From the NCBI RefSeq assembly GCF_963678635.1, contig NC_087067.1:36650686-36714685 (forward strand): a stretch of DNA of 64,000 nucleotides, in the 5' to 3' direction. The DNA comes from Symsagittifera roscoffensis. Lineage: Eukaryota; Xenacoelomorpha; Acoela; Convolutidae. Every line of letters starts with the position of its first letter. The first letter of the stretch is position 1. Both the position numbers and the translations under genes were made by a program. Below the pieces are notes generated by a model. That model was given only the letters and a program-made list of their open reading frames with translations. It did not search any database and was not told where the DNA came from. Shown piece after piece: positions 10,801 through 20,210 of the stretch.

Positions 10801-13800
10801 TTATCTACAATATGAGTATTTACAATGTTTACACTTTTACGACGAGATTTACAGAGTCTGGTGAAATGGCCTTTATATTTACAGGATGTACAAGTTGTGT
10901 CCTTCGCTAGACAAACAGCCAGATGTCCTTTTGAAAAAGTCCCGCGACATTTCATACAGGTGTTGCTCCGTTCAATATTCAGGGTAGGTTCTCTTTTGAC
11001 GTTAAAATGATTGTGTACGGATGATTCCCTTGGATTTAAAATTATTTGTTAATTTTAAATGGTTTAAAATTCCCTTTTCATCAATTAGGGCGACATTGAG
11101 TTTTCGTTGTATGTCTGAATTTTTCATGTTATTTATGAGGATGTCCCTGATCCATTCGTCCTCTCCGGTGGTTTGGGGAGCATTAGCCGAAATGGCTAAA
11201 AAATGTGACATTTTTAGGTCACATTTTCTAGCCATTTCGGCTAAGGCTCCCCAAAGTTGTTGAGGTGACTCTCTGTCTCGTTGTTTCCTGTTCAATAACG
11301 TTGGCCTTTCCAATGTGACGTTCGTTTTCCTGACGAAAGCGGTAGCTAAGTGTCACCAAAACTCTTTGAATGAATTTTAGAGTTTTTTTACCTTTGAACT
11401 TTTGTCCGAAGATTCGCTTTCCCTCGTTTCCGAGGGCTAAGTACAGAATAGAACGTAATTTCTTGTCGGCTTCCTCTATTCTCATTCCGTTAAGTTTCTT
11501 AGTTTCTGATTTAGTAGATGCCGCTTCCTCATCGTCGTACCGTCTTTGTTCTTGGATGTTTCTTTCCATCCTAGCTTTTCGTTGGTTTTCCGTCGGATTG
11601 TCCAGAGTTGGTGGATGGGGATGATGTTTTTCCTAAGGATTCAGTAGATTCTCGATATCTACATTTTCGTTCGCGATTATTGTCAAGTGGAAGAGATCAC
11701 TCCAATCTTCCCTAGGTATAGGTGGGTCTGCCGTATAAATCTGCCAAAATGGAGGTATTCCTCTCACGTTAGATTCGTTATTTGACTGCGCCATGAGAAA
11801 ATGTAACTTTGTGGCAGCTAATTCTACTCTATACAATTTAGAGAATATAAGTGAATTAATCCAAAGTTAAAACCTTAAAAAGTGAAGAGAGGATTCTCTC
11901 CGCCGGAGAGAATGAAAGAGTGAAGGTCATATCTAACTAGAGTATATCAAGTGGAACCACATCAGATTACTATTTCAAAAACAGAAGTTCACAAAAATTG
12001 TGTTTCCTCAAAAACTCGAGTAGAAAGCCATGTTTTTTGATAAGATCTTCAAGTTATATTTTGGTAGAATTTAACAAAAAATTTAGCAATATTTTTTCGG
12101 GAAAGTTTTCATTTTTGCTTCCCTCAAAATATATTCCAACCTTTTTGGTTAAATCTATCGAATTGTAATATGAGAAAAAAATCCATTCTGCAAATATCGA
12201 TATCTAATTCCTTCTTATTTTCATGAATGGCAATTTTATAAAACTTTTCTTCTTGTCAAGAAATTAATTATCCTCAATTTATGAACCGATACAATTATTA
12301 GAAATGGGCGCAGTATTGCCTAGGATAAAATGCACGACCCTCAATCGTTTAATTATTTCAAATTTTTATATGCCGGAGACAATGATTTGTTGGTTTTTTA
12401 CAGAACGGTTGATTAAGCGTGCGAAAAAGCAGTTTTTATTGCTTTTTGAACAAGTATTTTTTTGAATGTTTTGAAATCATATAAAGTATCTCTGATCTAA
12501 AGAAAGAAGGAAATCAAAGAAACTAATGTACAAACAAAAAAGCTCAAGAACTATTATTATGTTATTTTCTAGAAAGCTTTGTGTGCTATCTATTTGGCTC
12601 GGAAATTAATTCAATCAAAGTTTTTTGAGTAAGAATTTGATTTAACATTATGTTACTTGTATCACCATAAACAAACAAGCCCTGCTAGCTCGTTGGTTTG
12701 ATGTTTGATTTCTCCATTTTTAAATATAACCTCAATGTCTATCAATCCAGATGTGACTTAACTCTTTGAATTTGATAGTTAAATGCTATTTTTTTAAGAG
12801 TAGATAAACGTAGTTCATCGTGATGATGTTTTTATTTTTTTTTCAGGAAATTTTGTTCAGGCTCAATTTTACTTTCTCGTGGCTTGACTTTTGATTTCTT
12901 TTTAAGTGCGTTTTTTTTCATTTTGTAAAAGAATGGCAAACTCCGCGATCGAGCAGCAAAAGTGTGAAGGTTTCAAAAAACGTGATCGACTTCTAGTTTC
13001 GAAAGTGGAATTTAGTTCTCAGATTTCCAAGCGAAATATTTTTTTTTTATTGATGCAGGTTTCTCAAGTTGGTTTATTTTTTATCGAAAAAGTGCTACTG
13101 ATAAATTATTTTAGAAATTCAAAAAGCTTGAAGGGCATCTATTTTTTTGAAAGTTAAGACTTCCCAAAGAAAAGTTAATTTTTTTCTATTAAATTGCGTT
13201 CATTGAATCTTTTCCAACTGTCTGTTGGCTATGTTCGTATCAATCAAAATTCTAATATCTGATTATTTGTGTGCTTACTACTTGACTTGAATTATAATTC
13301 ATGTCATTGGGCGCATCCTTGAAGTTGCAAGCAATTCTAATTCAATTATAATTAGTTAATGTGCTTTTACAGATCTTAAGGTCGTAGTTCGTTCATACAT
13401 GAAAAAATGTTACAGCAGTTAAGCTGATACTCTGCCAGTCAAGTTTGTTTCCTTCAACAAAAAGGAACCCTTTTTGCAGCAATTAATTACCGAGCCTTGT
13501 GAAACACTTAGTCGATAAAAATGCAATCAGATTTAAAAAGCTATTAAATCAATTTTTACAATCACCTCGAACACCTATAGTTGTTTATTCAATTAATAAG
13601 GCTTTGTGGTCAAGCGTATCAAAAGCTTTTTCACATCGATGAAAATGTTTTAATTCATGTATTCATCTAAGTTGAACCTTCTGCGCTTAGTAAGCCTAGC
13701 TGATGCATCAACAACCAAATTGAAGAAACCAAATTAATGTTTACAGATCAAATCGAATTTTTCCAGATAACTGATAATCGAAAGTGCACGGCTTTTCAAT

Positions 13801-15178
13801 AGTTTTACTGCAGTTTTTGTTTTACTGCAGTTGTTATATGAATTGGGTCGGAAGTTGATGCGTGACGCTGATACGAGAACGTGAGACTACTGATTCCGAG
13901 GTCAGAGGTTCGAATCCGACAGATTGCAAAAGTTTTATAATTCAAGTCTTATTTTTCACCTTTCTTATATCACTTTTTGAGCTGCTTTTTGTCGTTGTAT
14001 CGCTTGTGTTTGCGAAGTGAAGATTCGATCTGTAAAAAAAACTTCAAATATGTGTCTCAAGTCTCCATTGCAGGTGTTTAGTTAATTGTACTAAAAATAT
14101 ATTTTTTATTATCAATATCTCAATCATTTTTCGCTCATAAAATAACCTATTCTTCCAAGTTCTTTGACTCTATCGATGTTCAACAATTGAGCGGCTTAAG
14201 GGCTTATTTAAAAGGACTGTTTCTTGGCAGGTATCGCGTTTCATTGCAAGATTGAGTTGATGGTAATATATTTTTATCAGGTGCTGGAAATAGGGGTGTT
14301 GTGTGCTATCGCGATATTCCTCTTTCTTTCCGTGTTCAGTCTGGGTTACAGTCAGAACATAGCAAGTTACACACTGGATTTTGACAAGGGTGATTTTGAC
14401 CTGAACAGCCATTTCCTCCTCTGGAAGGATCCGGCCAAGGAAACTTCAACTGGAACGCTGCATAGATTCATGATCGAATCAGATCCAGAAGAATCTATGC
14501 GAGAAGATACTGTGCACATTCCTGTCAATCAAAGCAAGGGTATGAGTTTGTGAAATTGTTTTATTTTAACCGATAACCTGCTCGTGATCGACTTCTAGTT
14601 TCGAAAGAGGATTTTAATTTTCAGATTTCCCAGGGGAATAAAAACTTGGGGTAGTTTTATCCAAAAAATTTCGATCATAAATTGTTCTTGAAAGTGGAAG
14701 AGCTGTAAAGCCATTTTCAAAAACAAGGCATTTTTCCTTTTTTGTTTCCTTCCGTTCATTGAATTTTTTCCAACTGTCTGTTGGCTATGTTTTGATAGCT
14801 GCCAATTTGGGCAGAATGAGTAAAAAACCCCTCCTTTGACATTTCACAGATTGAAAAATTTTAATGTCTCAATTTTCAAAATAACATCAATTTAAGAAAA
14901 ATTGTCTTAAGTTTGATCAAATTTTTTTTATTCACATTGTAGGAGATTCCAGTTACGTCAAAATCCGGCAAAGTCAGAACAAGTCATCAACAAATCAGGC
15001 AAAGAGTTTATTGGCTAGGGCTTTCGCGCCTCTAGGAGAGACAGAAAAGTCGAATAACAAGGGAACCGGGTCAGTTCGTATTCCATTGGTAGAACCAGCA
15101 GCCAATGAGCCTCTTCTTAATCAGAGAGACGACGAGGAAGAAACCTCTAGCTTGGAGCAACATAAAATAACGGACTAG
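1619..15178 (+). CDS. Fuseless-like multi-pass membrane protein, six exons (gene span)
   Basis: Joined exons 1619-1876, 2082-2271, 2783-3016, 4547-4713, 14281-14539 and 14943-15178 give 447 codons plus TAG with every junction in phase. The product has about seven visible hydrophobic helices (roughly residues 12-30, 41-58, 108-127, 158-175, 196-214, 240-258, 285-303) and a hydrophilic acidic C-terminal tail of about 140 residues. A motif W-x3-W-x3-(D/G) occurs four times (WFTMWTLLG, WKSWWDMLD, WTQVWNLTD, WRGVWGFGD), suggesting a fourfold helical-hairpin repeat. Fuseless proteins are eight-pass membrane proteins, studied in flies at presynaptic terminals. I recognise the W..W..D layout as that family, but this is recall, not a search. 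Possible N-glycosylation sites are NTS (exon 1) and NIT (exon 3). The start at 1619 is uncertain. Introns are 205, 511, 1530, 9567 and 403 bp. Confidence 0.6.
2082..2271 (+). CDS. Fuseless-like exon 2
   Basis: Acceptor ttgtag at 2077-2081 and donor CCACAG|GTTAAG at 2271; 63 codons plus one base. It encodes the second repeat, WKSWWDMLD, then a helix of about 19 hydrophobic residues containing CELIVSCFILIS, then a polar Thr-rich loop. It enters in phase 0 from exon 1 and leaves in phase 1, matching exon 3. Confidence 0.65.
2783..3016 (+). CDS. Fuseless-like exon 3
   Basis: Acceptor gacgcag ending at 2782 and donor CCAG|GTGGGG at 3016. It encodes a NIT glycosylation sequon, a helix LVLVHILSITVW, the third repeat WTQVWNLTD followed by KFLLPGDEHYY, and another helix (SLVFGLLLMGALFVF) before a Cys/Lys-rich loop. 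The phases (1 in, 1 out) fit both neighbours. Confidence 0.7.
3440..3833 (+). repeat. Dispersed repeat, copy 1 (inverted partner at 20780-21189)
   Basis: The reverse complement matches 20780-21189 over nearly its whole length. Shared landmarks are ttcgtcttaattcg, gagcaggcttacaacagc, ctccattttgggaacc, tttagaaaa/gaccatagtc and taaccggctatcctt. Near one end is GGTCGGAACA (3790-3799); its inverse TTGTTCCGACC occurs at about 3221-3231. The unit could therefore be a terminal-inverted-repeat element reaching left to about 3221. It has no coding capacity, which suggests a MITE-like non-autonomous element. Confidence 0.6.
3957..4045. repeat. 40-bp sequence in two tandem copies
   Basis: Two copies of a unit starting tatagaatrgacgaactt and containing ccagcccaaat, offset by 49 bp, with four or so differences. 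No function seen. Confidence 0.7.
4547..4713 (+). CDS. Fuseless-like exon 4
   Basis: Acceptor actgaatttag ending at 4546 and donor AACAAG|GTTAGG at 4713. It encodes a charged, Gly-rich cytosolic linker (DEDGKEGGANRR), a hydrophobic helix (LFLVYYLMASFALLSS) and the fourth repeat WRGVWGFGD. It enters in phase 1 and leaves in phase 0, matching exon 5. Confidence 0.7.
5037..5160 (-). repeat. Extra fragment of the Ty3/gypsy 3' LTR with its polypurine tract
   Basis: It closely matches 5733-5856, that is, the polypurine tract and the beginning (U3 side) of the LTR. The match stops inside the LTR. It lies about 0.5 kb beyond the full 3' LTR, so it is either an older truncated insertion or a local duplication. 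Confidence 0.65.
5590..5841 (-). repeat. 3' LTR of the Ty3/gypsy element
   Basis: 252 bp on the minus strand, beginning TGCAGTTAG directly after a purine tract and ending GGTGCAACA, so it has the TG...CA ends of an LTR. It carries a TATA-like tttatatact. Its second half recurs at 11810-11966 on the 5' side. I could not define a target-site duplication because the 5' LTR lacks its outer end. Confidence 0.75.
5842..5856 (-). promoter_or_regulatory. Polypurine tract of the LTR element
   Basis: 15 consecutive purines (AAAGGGGAGAAAAGG on the minus strand) abut the TG of the 3' LTR. This is the usual primer site for second-strand synthesis in LTR elements. The same tract is kept in the 5037-5160 fragment region. 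Confidence 0.7.
6460..6957 (-). pseudogene. 3' reading frame of the LTR element, unknown product
   Basis: 165 codons open downstream of the integrase. The product is polar: a Ser/Arg-rich N-terminus (RVSRPSTSPSRR) followed by an acidic, Thr-rich stretch ending VDLSDEALLPKLK. It has no hydrophobic helix, so it does not look like an envelope protein. It may be the C-terminal extension of pol. I do not recognise a domain. Confidence 0.45.
7076..7474 (-). pseudogene. Integrase C-terminal region of the LTR element
   Basis: 132 codons, Lys/Ser-rich, with a segment VELSDGKIIRKSYRHSP that resembles the short beta module after the core in gypsy integrases (a DG turn followed by basic residues). It is frameshifted relative to the integrase core at 7562-8416. 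Confidence 0.5.
7562..8416 (-). pseudogene. Ty3/gypsy integrase (zinc-binding and catalytic core)
   Basis: 284 codons open. The N-terminal HHCC module is visible: H in LHETHP, then IWWPHINRQIY, then CSECTK (C-x2-C). The core follows, with candidate catalytic acidic residues in LNLDFAGPL, IRVDHASCF and GLVEKLV (D, D, E). The integrase would join element cDNA to host DNA. The protein is split from RNase H upstream and from its C-terminal module downstream by frame breaks. Confidence 0.8.
8872..9321 (-). pseudogene. Ty3/gypsy RNase H domain
   Basis: 149 codons with the landmark run LGASLEQ, ISFASRFLNPHE, KYSTNELELLGVVEH, FEVITDHKAL and a final RLTRWVDRLLPFNF, the standard gypsy RNase H signature order. 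The first catalytic Asp region is altered (TAASHNDLGA), which suggests decay. It lies between RT (9370-10176) and integrase. Confidence 0.8.
9370..10176 (-). pseudogene. Ty3/gypsy reverse transcriptase, split over several frames
   Basis: Three overlapping frames (10176-9949, 10034-9828, 9837-9370) together cover the RT palm. Visible pieces are LKNMGHIKKL with FISPIVIPRKK, then MDLKNAYSQL (first catalytic Asp), FYGLATCNEFQRVMD, and the YLDD active-site box with ILIASK. The switches of frame between them show at least two frameshifts, so the copy is inactive. Confidence 0.85.
10250..10740 (-). pseudogene. Probable protease region of the LTR element
   Basis: Read on the minus strand, a run containing IPGFTDNAIN, ISGKVIVLIF and later ILGND resembles the flap-to-end part of gypsy proteases, where ILG-x-D is common. 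I do not see a clear D-S/T-G active site, and the frame is broken. The assignment rests mainly on position between the zinc knuckles and RT. Confidence 0.4.
10741..11794 (-). pseudogene. Gag of the LTR element with zinc-knuckle region
   Basis: It starts at ATG 11794 just after the 5' LTR (MAQSNNE...). Gag pieces are found in shifted frames at 11836-11633, 11569-11228 and 11313-11002. At 10955-10840 come two Cys/His clusters (CRGTFSKGHLAVC and CTSCKYKGHFTRLC), typical nucleocapsid RNA-binding knuckles. The middle of gag is disrupted by a fold-back palindrome at 11172-11255. Confidence 0.75.
11172..11255. repeat. Fold-back palindrome inside gag
   Basis: Two arms of about 38-40 bp, tttggggagcattagccgaa... 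and its near-perfect inverse ...ttcggctaaggctccccaaa, separated by a few bases. The second arm replaces expected gag sequence, since the same Gag peptide (LAEMA) can be read from one arm and its antisense from the other. Confidence 0.85.
11810..11966 (-). repeat. Truncated 5' LTR of the Ty3/gypsy element
   Basis: It matches the 3' LTR from its TG/CA inner end through the ggagagaatgaaagagtgaa segment to ggaaccacatca. It lacks about 37 bp in the middle and all sequence beyond 11966. The deletion removes the U3 start, so no target-site duplication can be read. Confidence 0.75.
11967..14280. other. Rest of Fuseless-like intron 4; one SINE-like piece
   Basis: AT-rich intron sequence with no coding frame I believe. 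A tRNA-like SINE candidate lies at 13835-14045. The intron ends with tttttatcag before exon 5. Confidence 0.6.
13835..14045 (+). mobile_element. Candidate tRNA-derived SINE, copy A
   Basis: A tRNA-like head (gtgagactactgattccgag, then a clear B box aggttcgaatccga at about 13906-13919) is followed by a body. The end of the body (gagctgctttttgt..., cgcttgtgtttgc, gaagtgaagattc) matches the body at about 16310-16375. Matching heads and bodies in two places support a SINE rather than a tRNA gene. No clean cloverleaf is seen. Confidence 0.45.
14281..14539 (+). CDS. Fuseless-like exon 5
   Basis: Acceptor tttttatcag ending at 14280 and donor AAGG|GTATGA at 14539. It encodes the last visible hydrophobic helix (GVLCAIAIFLFLSVFSLGY), then the start of the cytosolic tail (DFDKGDFDLN, FLLWKDP, and an acidic SDPEESMRED). 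It leaves in phase 1, which matches exon 6. Confidence 0.7.
14540..14942 (+). other. Fuseless-like intron 5
   Basis: 403 bp, AT-rich. Part of it (gatcgacttctagtttcgaaag and ctgtctgttggctatgtt) repeats sequence seen at about 12980-13235 in the previous intron, so both introns carry pieces of one dispersed repeat. Nothing else is seen. Confidence 0.6.
14943..15178 (+). CDS. Fuseless-like exon 6, C-terminus
   Basis: Acceptor ttcacattgtag ending at 14942; 78 codons to TAG 15176-15178. The tail is Ser/Asn/Gln-rich, with VRIPLVEPAANEPLL and an acidic DDEEE, and no membrane segment. A possible AATAAA lies at 15400-15405. Composition is clearly less AT-rich than the flanks, consistent with coding. 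Confidence 0.7.
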
Positions 15179-17569
15179 TTCGAACTTAGTCCTACGTTTT
15201 ACGAGCGCAGTTCTCTCTTAATTGTTAAGTTATTTCAATGAATTCTATTTTATCTTCTGGTGTTAATCATAAATCAATACTTAGTGCACATAAAATGACG
15301 GTCATGTTTTGCAACCTCTAGAAACAAAAAAGATACCTTAGATTGGGACAACATATTGCACTGCTTAGCTTCTCGACCAAGGAGAAATATGACACTTATA
15401 ATAAAATTCCTGAAAATTATACTCTAATAATTCTTCATAGACGTTGCAAATTATCGGCCAGATCTTCATGAATTTTGAAGTTTTTTACTCTACGTTTAAT
15501 CATGTTTGATGACAGGTGTAGCAGTGTGTTATCGGGGTAGTTGTCGCGCAATCAAATTGTCCGTTAGACGGGAACTCAAACTGTATAAACTTTCTTCTGG
15601 CTAAATGAAACGTATCATTCTGTTTTAATGTCTATAATAATGAATTAGTTTTGGTGTAATTAGTTTTAATGTAAAATTGTATTGTATCATAAATATTGAA
15701 TGAATTTGAATTGTTTTCATCTGTGCTGTTTTTACAGAATTTCCGCAATTTAAGGCGTGAGTGTTTCCGACGGCACTTAGTTTTATGTATCTGCACCACT
15801 CAGTTAATGAGTTCTGCATGGTTAAATTTGTGTCATTTTGAAGCTTAATCAAGGGGTTCTATTTCTACAAAATGTTTGAGCACGCAACTCTTAAAACGAA
15901 GAACCCCGACAAAAATGAAGAAAAATGGTTGTTTCTACTGTTTAGCAAGTTTTTAGACATCAGGGTTGCTGCTTCAGGAGAAGATAGTTTCGAATGTTTT
16001 AGGTCGAACAAACAATTTCTGAGCTTTCTTGAAAATGCAAAAACCTGATTTAGGAAAAAATAGAAAAAAAAGGTTTTCGTGGCAGTGAAGCTTTTGGATT
16101 TGACCCGAAATGGCTTTGGCAGTTTCATAGCACGTGTTGTCGTCCACTGTATTATCGCTAGCTAATGAGTCGTGTAGTCGATAGTAGGGCAGTCGAATTG
16201 ATTAGCTGGATGTCTGAGGACTCAGAATCTTAGATGTGCGAGGACTGAGGTCCCGTAGAGCTTTTTTTCCAATTAAATTTTTTTTGTCTTTTCAATTTTT
16301 CTCTTTAAACCTTTTTAAAGCTACAGTTTGTTGTTTTTTTTGCTTGTGTTTGCAAGTGAAGCTGTGACTCTGATTTTTGAAGTTTCGGAGAGGTTTTTTG
16401 AAATAGTTCTGATGTTTTTCTTCGAATTTTCCTCTTCTTTTTCCAGCCTAAAATTGTGCAGAATTGTCTCTCCATTATTTGAACAGCATGAGCTACTTCC
16501 GCTGACTAAAGCGTACTTACTGCTGCTTGTATTATGCTGTTGTGGTCAAGTACATTCGTTAAGTGCTAGCGAATGAACTGTCCTTCAAATTAAAAAGCTT
16601 GAGTGAATACGTGGAGTTTACATTGTGTTTGAAATCTAGCTTGCTGCGGAAAAATTACCAAGAGATACTTTTTTTTCTAAAAAGCATAATTTGGAGAAAA
16701 AATTTAATATGCAACAAGCCTTGAAATTCAAAAAACTTAAAATTTATTGTTCCATAATTCGAAAATGTTTTTTGTACACCTCAATATTTTTCCAGCTATC
16801 TGTTTGCTATGTTTTGTGTCAAGTTTGATCAACGAGCTTGTTTTTCCCCACGATGGTACAAATCAATGAGTTCAATTTTTTTTTGAGGAAAATCCTAAAA
16901 AAATCTTCAGAAAAAAATATAAGTTATAGTTAAGCTTTCTGAAAATATAAGTTACTTTTTGAAAATTTTCAATATTCAAATTGCTTTTCATAGTTTGACA
17001 GCAAACTGTCGAGCGTAGTGTTTTTTCATGACTACTTTTTCCTACCTAACTAGCAAATGAAACTGCTCAATTGATTACACCGAAGACTTTAGTCAAGGTG
17101 TTATGGTATCGTGTAACGGGTTTTTTTTTTAATGTTGTCTGTTGTCAAGTGTCGACAAATAACGTCCACAGTTATCAATTATCATGTGGGCTGGACTATA
17201 TCGCGCACTTTCTGGATGTCTAGTTGTAGACAAATTTTTGTTATGTCTCTCAAATCGTTCAAATGTACCTTGTTATATTTTTGATTGACTAGCAGTAGAT
17301 GAGTTCTTTGTGATAATTTTCTTTGAATCTTTTTTGAAATTTACCATTACTGCATTTTATTCATTCTCTTAGAGGGTCACAGTTGACAATGCAGGTCACG
17401 TCGAAGAGTACGAGCATTTTGGACTACGTGTTTTAAGAATTTACAATCTGTTTTAATGTACGACCAATAAATTTTACACCTTAATTTTTAAAAAAAAAAA
17501 CATTTTCAATTCTTCCCTTGCCATTCTGAACAGGTGGTTACAAAGTTTTAGCTAGTCACTGTATGATTT
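15179..17569. other. Intergenic region after the Fuseless-like gene
   Basis: No gene seen. It holds a SINE-like copy (about 16150-16375) and, near 17466-17500, an ataaattttacacc followed by a run of ten or more A, which may be the poly(A) end of a retroposed sequence or of an unseen transcript. Confidence 0.5.
16150..16375 (+). mobile_element. Candidate tRNA-derived SINE, copy B
   Basis: The head contains ggactcagaatcttagat and gcgaggactgaggtccc, like the anticodon arm and variable arm of a tRNA-Leu (CAG loop). The B box is degraded. The body shares tgcttgtgtttgcaagtgaag and its flanks with copy A (13835-14045). Confidence 0.4.
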
Positions 17570-18405
17570 TCTGCCAGCAGCTCAACTGGTCTGTGTATAC
17601 TTGTATTAGGTACACAGTTTTTTTTCAACTGCTGTGTATACTTGTATTAGGTACACTGTAGTTTCAATCAATTGATCTGTGTATACTTGTATTAGGTACA
17701 CAGTTATTCTATTTCAACTTTTGTGTATACTTGTATTAGGTACACTGTAGTTTCAATCAACTGGTCTGTGTATACTTGTATTAGGTACAGTTTTTTTTCA
17801 ACTGCTGTGTATACTTGTATTAGGTACACTGTAGTTTCAATCAACTGATCTGTGTATACTTGTATTCGGAGGTACACAGTTATTCTATTTCAACTTTTGT
17901 GTATACTTGTATTAGGTACTCTGTAGTTTCAATCAACTGGTCTGTGTATACTTGTATTAGGTACACAGTTTTTTTTCAACTGCTGTGTATACTTGTATTA
18001 GGTACACTGTAGTTTCAATCAACTGATCTGTGTATACTTGTATTAGGTACACAGTTTTTCTATTTCAACTGCTGTGTATACTTGTATTAGGTACACTGTA
18101 GTTTCAATCAACTGGTCTGTGTATACTTGTATTAGGTACACAGTTTTTTTTCAACTGCTGTGTATACTTGTATTAGGTACACTGTAGTTTCAATCAACTG
18201 GTCTGTGTATACTTGTATTAGGTACACAGTTTTTCTATTTCAACTGCTGTGTATACTTGTATTAGGTACACTGTAGTTTCAATCAACTGATCGTGTATAC
18301 TTGTATTAGGTACACAGTTTCTTTAGTTTAACTGATCTGTGTATACTTGTAATAGGTACACTGTAGTTTCAATTAACTGGTCTGTGTATACTTGTATTAG
18401 GTGTA
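17570..18405. repeat. Minisatellite, about 19 copies of a 39-45-bp unit
   Basis: The core tgtgtatacttgtattaggt followed by acac recurs about every 43 bp (for example at 17592, 17633, 17678, 17722, 17767, 17806). The linkers alternate between two types (agttttttttcaactgc and tgtagtttcaatcaactgg), so the array is largely built of roughly 86-bp dimers. The core has an inverted end pair TGTGTA/TACACA and could form a small hairpin. Confidence 0.9.
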
Positions 18406-20210
18406 AAACAGGAGGCGTTTTGCTACACATACAAACACAATCTTTTGTATTTTATTATAGCTATAGAAATTGATCTACAATGCGTAAGTACGACATTTAG
18501 TTCTACGATTGTTATTTCAGGTCCTTTGTCCTACGATTTTTTGTTCTAGAACTGTTATTCTTCAATTATTAGTTGTTCAAGTTGTTTGGTTTTTGCTTCA
18601 GTTTCTATGCCTTCGGTGTATTGCGCGTAGCGCCTATGTTAGCACTTGTGCAATAATAACGATCTGTAGCATTAGAATATCATTTGTGGCTAGGTTTTGG
18701 CAGTCAGTAAGCGTTCGCGGCTGAAAATTAAGATCGTGAGACACCAAGTCTTGATGTAGCGGGCTCGAATCCGACATATAGCAAGAGTTATACTAACTAC
18801 TTCGAGGATTCGTCTGTGTTTCATAGTATTTTACAGTGCATATATGATGCAGAGATAAGACTTGCTTGTCCCACCCAACTAGCTGGTATGAGTACCGGTC
18901 CAATTTTTCCAAAATTTTTTCTACTTTTCCAGTTTTGTTGTCAGTTAGCTGTTTTTTTGGCTCCAATTTAGTCAGTGCTATCCTTGGTGTTCCATCGCTG
19001 CTGTTATCGAAGTTTCACATAGTGTTAAGTGTAACCTGTATTGAGTCTTGTATCGTGGTTTTGGCAATTTTATGGCTATAACGACCAAGCTGGAAAATTG
19101 ATATTTCATTTTTTTTACTTGATTGCTGTAAACATTTGGATAGGTATTTTGATTTATTTCTGGCTTCATTTTTTTTGAACTATCGGTCCTGTTTTTTCTT
19201 TAGTTTTTTTTTAAACTAGGTTACGTCTGAAGTCAATAAGCTAGCTCTCTGGTCAGTTTTTGTCAATAATCCAACCAATATAAGCTGATTTTACTGGCGT
19301 TTGAAATTTTTCACACAGACCAATAGATACTCGAAACTATTTTGTCGATGATTTGTTTGTGCATCGACTTTTGCAAAATCTGTTCTTCATTTTACATTTT
19401 TTCAGTTTTTTTCTAACAATACACTGGCTGAATATGATTTAAATTCTACTATTTTTATTTTTGAATCGCTCAAATTTTGTTATGGGACAGTCTTAGAGCC
19501 CGTTTTCTATTGTTAAAAATGTTTTCTATTGTTAAAAATTAAAAAAAAAAACATTGGTAATTTTATTTGTTTTCAGGGATGTTTTTTCTTGGTTAAATTT
19601 CACAATAAATTGTTAACTTTGGCTTCAGGTTTCTTATTCATGCGAAAGAATTAATTTTTACTTTTTTAATTTTTACCTAGCAAAATATTATAATTTTTAC
19701 ATTTTTATCATCGCAAGTGGCGCTTAGCTCTGCTCCGCCTCTGGATAACAAACATCAATCATAGAAGCTTCTCGAAACTCACAGGCTATAATTTGGTACT
19801 TTTTTTGAAACCCAACTGAATATGGAATTTGAAAAAAAAAAATCCATTTACTCTCCTGCTGTCTGTATCTAGTTTTCTGTTTTGAAGGGGGAACAAATCA
19901 ACTGTCAGTCAACATTTAAAGCTTTTAATTTTATTCATAGTTTATAGTTAATATTGCATAGCTAGAAATCAAATTCATGTTTGTAATATCTAATTGAAAA
20001 AGACAGGAAACCGGAACCTATGGAAGATTTCAAAATTATAATGTAAATACCCCCATGTCAAGAAGTGAAATTAAATTGTGGCAATCAAAAGTTATAGTTT
20101 ACATATGTATTCTCTTTGCGAGCGTTGACATCCAATTAACGAGCGTGTGAAGATGTTTTTCTTTGATATGGTTGTTTTTGTTGTTTCTATCAATGCTAGT
20201 TAGTGGCTGT
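18406..20210. other. Intergenic region between the convergent genes
   Basis: AT-rich, no gene seen. A tRNA-like piece lies at about 18690-18780. The EML 3' UTR should begin at 20210 going left. A TTTATT (AATAAA on the minus strand) at 19930-19935 is a possible polyadenylation signal. Confidence 0.45.
18690..18780 (+). mobile_element. tRNA-like SINE head, copy C
   Basis: It contains gcggctgaaaattaagat, cgtgagacaccaagtcttgat and a B box gggctcgaatccg (about 18758-18770). The layout resembles the head of copies A and B, but the body that follows is different. Confidence 0.3.

Larger units (their letters stand above)
5590..11966 (-). mobile_element. Degenerate Ty3/gypsy LTR retrotransposon, antisense in intron 4
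   Basis: In 5'-to-3' order on the minus strand: truncated 5' LTR (11966-11810), gag from ATG 11794, a zinc-knuckle region (about 10955-10840), a protease remnant, reverse transcriptase, RNase H, integrase, an extra 3' reading frame, a polypurine tract (5856-5842) and the 3' LTR (5841-5590). The order RT, RNase H, integrase is that of Ty3/gypsy. Frames are broken repeatedly, so the copy cannot be autonomous. It sits antisense to the host gene inside its 9.6-kb intron, which presumably tolerates it because splicing is not interrupted. Confidence 0.85.

Noticed and set aside
13906-13919. Functional tRNA gene
   Set aside because: A good B box is present, but acceptor and D arms do not pair and the body matches another SINE-like copy.
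15865-16128. Minus-strand 87-codon frame
   Set aside because: Low-complexity Phe/Lys-rich translation of AT-rich DNA with no splice-site or family support.
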